From: Candidatus Competibacteraceae bacterium
Lineage (GTDB): Bacteria; Pseudomonadota; Gammaproteobacteria; Competibacterales; Competibacteraceae
Assembly: GCA_016712625.1 (NCBI GenBank)
Contig: JADJQQ010000031.1
Coordinates: 58,081-122,080 of the forward strand
Direction: 5' to 3'
Length of the DNA: 64,000 nucleotides
Each line of letters starts with the position of its first letter. Position 1 is the first letter of the stretch. This document shows positions 62,543 through 64,000 of the stretch, one piece after another. Both the position numbers and the translations under genes were made by a program. The notes under the pieces are model-generated. The model did not search any database. It was not told where the DNA came from and saw only the letters and a list, made by a program, of their open reading frames with translations.

Positions 62543-64000
62543 ATGCGTATCAAGCACGGCATTCGCCCAGCCCGATCCACTGACAAAGCGGGCTTATGGC
62601 TCGGCGGTTTCATCGGCGCGTTACTGGCTGGCCCGCTCCCGGCGGCGACGCTGGGCCTGGTGGTTGGCATTAACCAATTCGTGCAACCAAATCCCCCCTT
62701 GAAAGGCGCGATCAACGATGCGCAGGACATTCGCGCTGCTCTGGAAACGGTGGGCGTGAAGGATGTCATCGTCCTGCTCGATGGTCAGGCGACACGTAAA
62801 GCAATCATAGCCGCCTGGAACCAACAAGTTAGAAAAGCCAAACCCGGCGACACCTTGATCTTCACGTATGCCGGTCACTGAGGTCGGGAACCGGAGCGGA
62901 TCAAGGGCAGCGAAGCTGATGGCAAGGATGAGAGCTTAGTGCTCGGCGGTTTTCAGACCACCCGCCCCGGCAATGGCGAGCGCATCATCGATGACGAATT
63001 GTATCAATGGTTTAGTGCCGTGCCGCAACTCAATATCGTCTTTGTTGCCGATGCCTGTTATTCCGGCACATTGACCCGTTCAATTGACCCACGCGCGGCT
63101 TTTCTCGGTACGCGCGGCCTTGGCGATTACGGCCCGATTCAGAATGATCCCTGCCACCACCCACGGCCACGCTGGAAGAGCAATGACCAGTCCCTGGCCC
63201 CGCACTTTTCTATGCGCCAGTCAGGAAAATCAAAAGACCCCCGAATTTCTGTTAAACAGTCAACCGCGTGGCGCTCTGAGTTGGGCCTTCGCCCAGGCCT
63301 TGCGCGGGCTGCCGACGCCAATCGTGATCAGCGGCTGGATCGTGAGGAATTAAACCGCTACGTCGTTGAAACGGTGCGGATGTATGCCGAGGCCCAGCAA
63401 CACCCCAAAGTCGAACCGCTGACCGATTTCCACCGGGCGATTCTACCCGCAGCGGCCCTGCCCGCTGATCGCCTGGCACCGTCGCCTGTGAAGTTGCTGC
63501 GGGTGCTGGGCCTGGAAGATAGCAAGCGCAACGCCCTTCTAACCCAGGTGCCCGGCGTACCAGGCAACCCAAGGCCAGCAGACGCCGGATTTAATCTGGG
63601 ATGCCGCAAAACAGCAGGTGCTGACCCATCAGGGCGATATCGTGGCGTATCAGGTTGGCGATGCCCCCGCCTTAAGTCAGGTCATCGCCAAATGGCGGGC
63701 GCTGGATACCCTGCGCACGCTCAGCGCACCCCATAGTCTGAAATTGCGACTGGAACCGGGGGGTGGCTGGTCTGCGAAAGGGTCGCCGGTCCGTCCGGCT
63801 GGAAGGGCATCGCTACGGCTATCGACCCTGTTTAATCTGGCGGCGGATGGCACGGTTCAGTTTCTGTATCCCCAGCCCGATGAAGCCAAAACTATCGCCG
63901 TGGACCGGCCGGTAGCAGCTATCGGCGGCGATTGAAGTAACGCCGCCCTTTGGCGCGGATCATCTGGTGGCCCTGATTACACCCAATGAAGCCACCCAAT
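62543..64000 (+). pseudogene. Caspase (peptidase C14) with DUF4384-like C-terminus, interrupted, runs off window
   Basis: N-terminal signal segment (LWLGGFIGALLAGPLPAA), then caspase pattern: LGLVVGINQFVQPNPPLKGA, INDAQDIRAALETVGV, LIFTYAGH with the catalytic His, and VFVADACYSGTLTRS with the Cys. An in-frame TGA (62879) falls immediately after the His where Gly is expected; reading resumes in the same frame as GREPERIKGSEADGKDES. Later frame changes occur near 63150-63310 and 63550-63600. The end (GDIVAYQVGDAPALSQV; LFNLAADGTVQFLYP) fits a DUF4384-type domain and continues past the window. Confidence 0.75.

Noticed and set aside
62879..62881. In-frame TGA in the second caspase as selenocysteine
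   Set aside because: The family has Gly at this site, no SECIS-like hairpin was recognised after it, and the gene has further frameshifts.

Overview
The window looks like accessory DNA of a GC-rich proteobacterium, probably a gammaproteobacterium. Protein similarity recalled by eye favours that group, but no rRNA, tRNA or housekeeping gene is present to confirm it. Most of it is mobile or anti-parasite sequence: an integrative conjugative element (ICE) or large conjugative plasmid on the left, a PRTRC cassette and a restriction/helicase island in the middle, and a diversity-generating retroelement (DGR) with caspase genes on the right.

Layout. 1-15.3 kb: type IV secretion genes of the SXT/TOL/PFL_47xx ICE class (TIGR03745-TIGR03750-TIGR03746-TIGR03749-TIGR03752-lipoproteins-VirB4-TIGR03755-TraG-TraD-TIGR03747), mostly overlapping and on the + strand, followed by a TraI_2-like protein that lacks the expected HD residues. 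15.3-18 kb: a hypothetical gene, a ParA-type ATPase, a small HTH-like protein, then 21 tandem 11-bp repeats that look like a partition centromere. 18.6-22.9 kb: hypotheticals, a tyrosine recombinase with an appended degenerate second copy, and a two-gene Cas4-like/PD-(D/E)XK set whose 3' end is cut by an IS66 element (22.8-25.4 kb). 25.4-32.8 kb, minus strand: a PRTRC operon (ParB, E, C, a 67-aa gene, F, B, A, ThiF and two small genes). B has an E2-like Cys motif, A a JAMM motif and ThiF is E1-like, so the cassette resembles a ubiquitin-like conjugation system. 33-34.8 kb: a tniQ remnant and a nuclease-like ORF.

34.7-53.5 kb, all minus strand: a SNF2 helicase, a 1791-aa N6-adenine methyltransferase, two toxin-antitoxin pairs (UPF0175/DUF3368 and Phd/PIN), a 2229-aa DUF1998 helicase with a VSR-like C-terminal segment, and a UvrD helicase with a RelE-like N-terminus. 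Starts and stops nearly abut, which suggests one unit. It shares parts with DISARM class 1 (SNF2 plus methylase) and Druantia (giant DUF1998 helicase) but matches neither as I know them.

53.6-57.5 kb: decayed genes and repeats (methylase remnant, PIN/antitoxin pair, REP palindromes with a RAYT remnant, a MITE-like element, a Tn3 transposase tail). 57.7-61.1 kb: a DGR comprising a caspase-FGE target with a variable repeat, Avd, reverse transcriptase with the IGxxxSQ signature, and a template repeat. In the 78-bp core, 12 template adenines are replaced in the variable repeat and only one other base is substituted. 61.6-64 kb: an OmpA-like gene and a second caspase (DUF4384 C-terminus), both broken.

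Sequence quality: many genes carry single-base frameshifts, several at homopolymers (7869-7873, 20012-20015, 35985-35988), and nearly every gene right of 53.6 kb is interrupted. Either the right end is decaying or base accuracy is low; this cannot be settled from the sequence alone.
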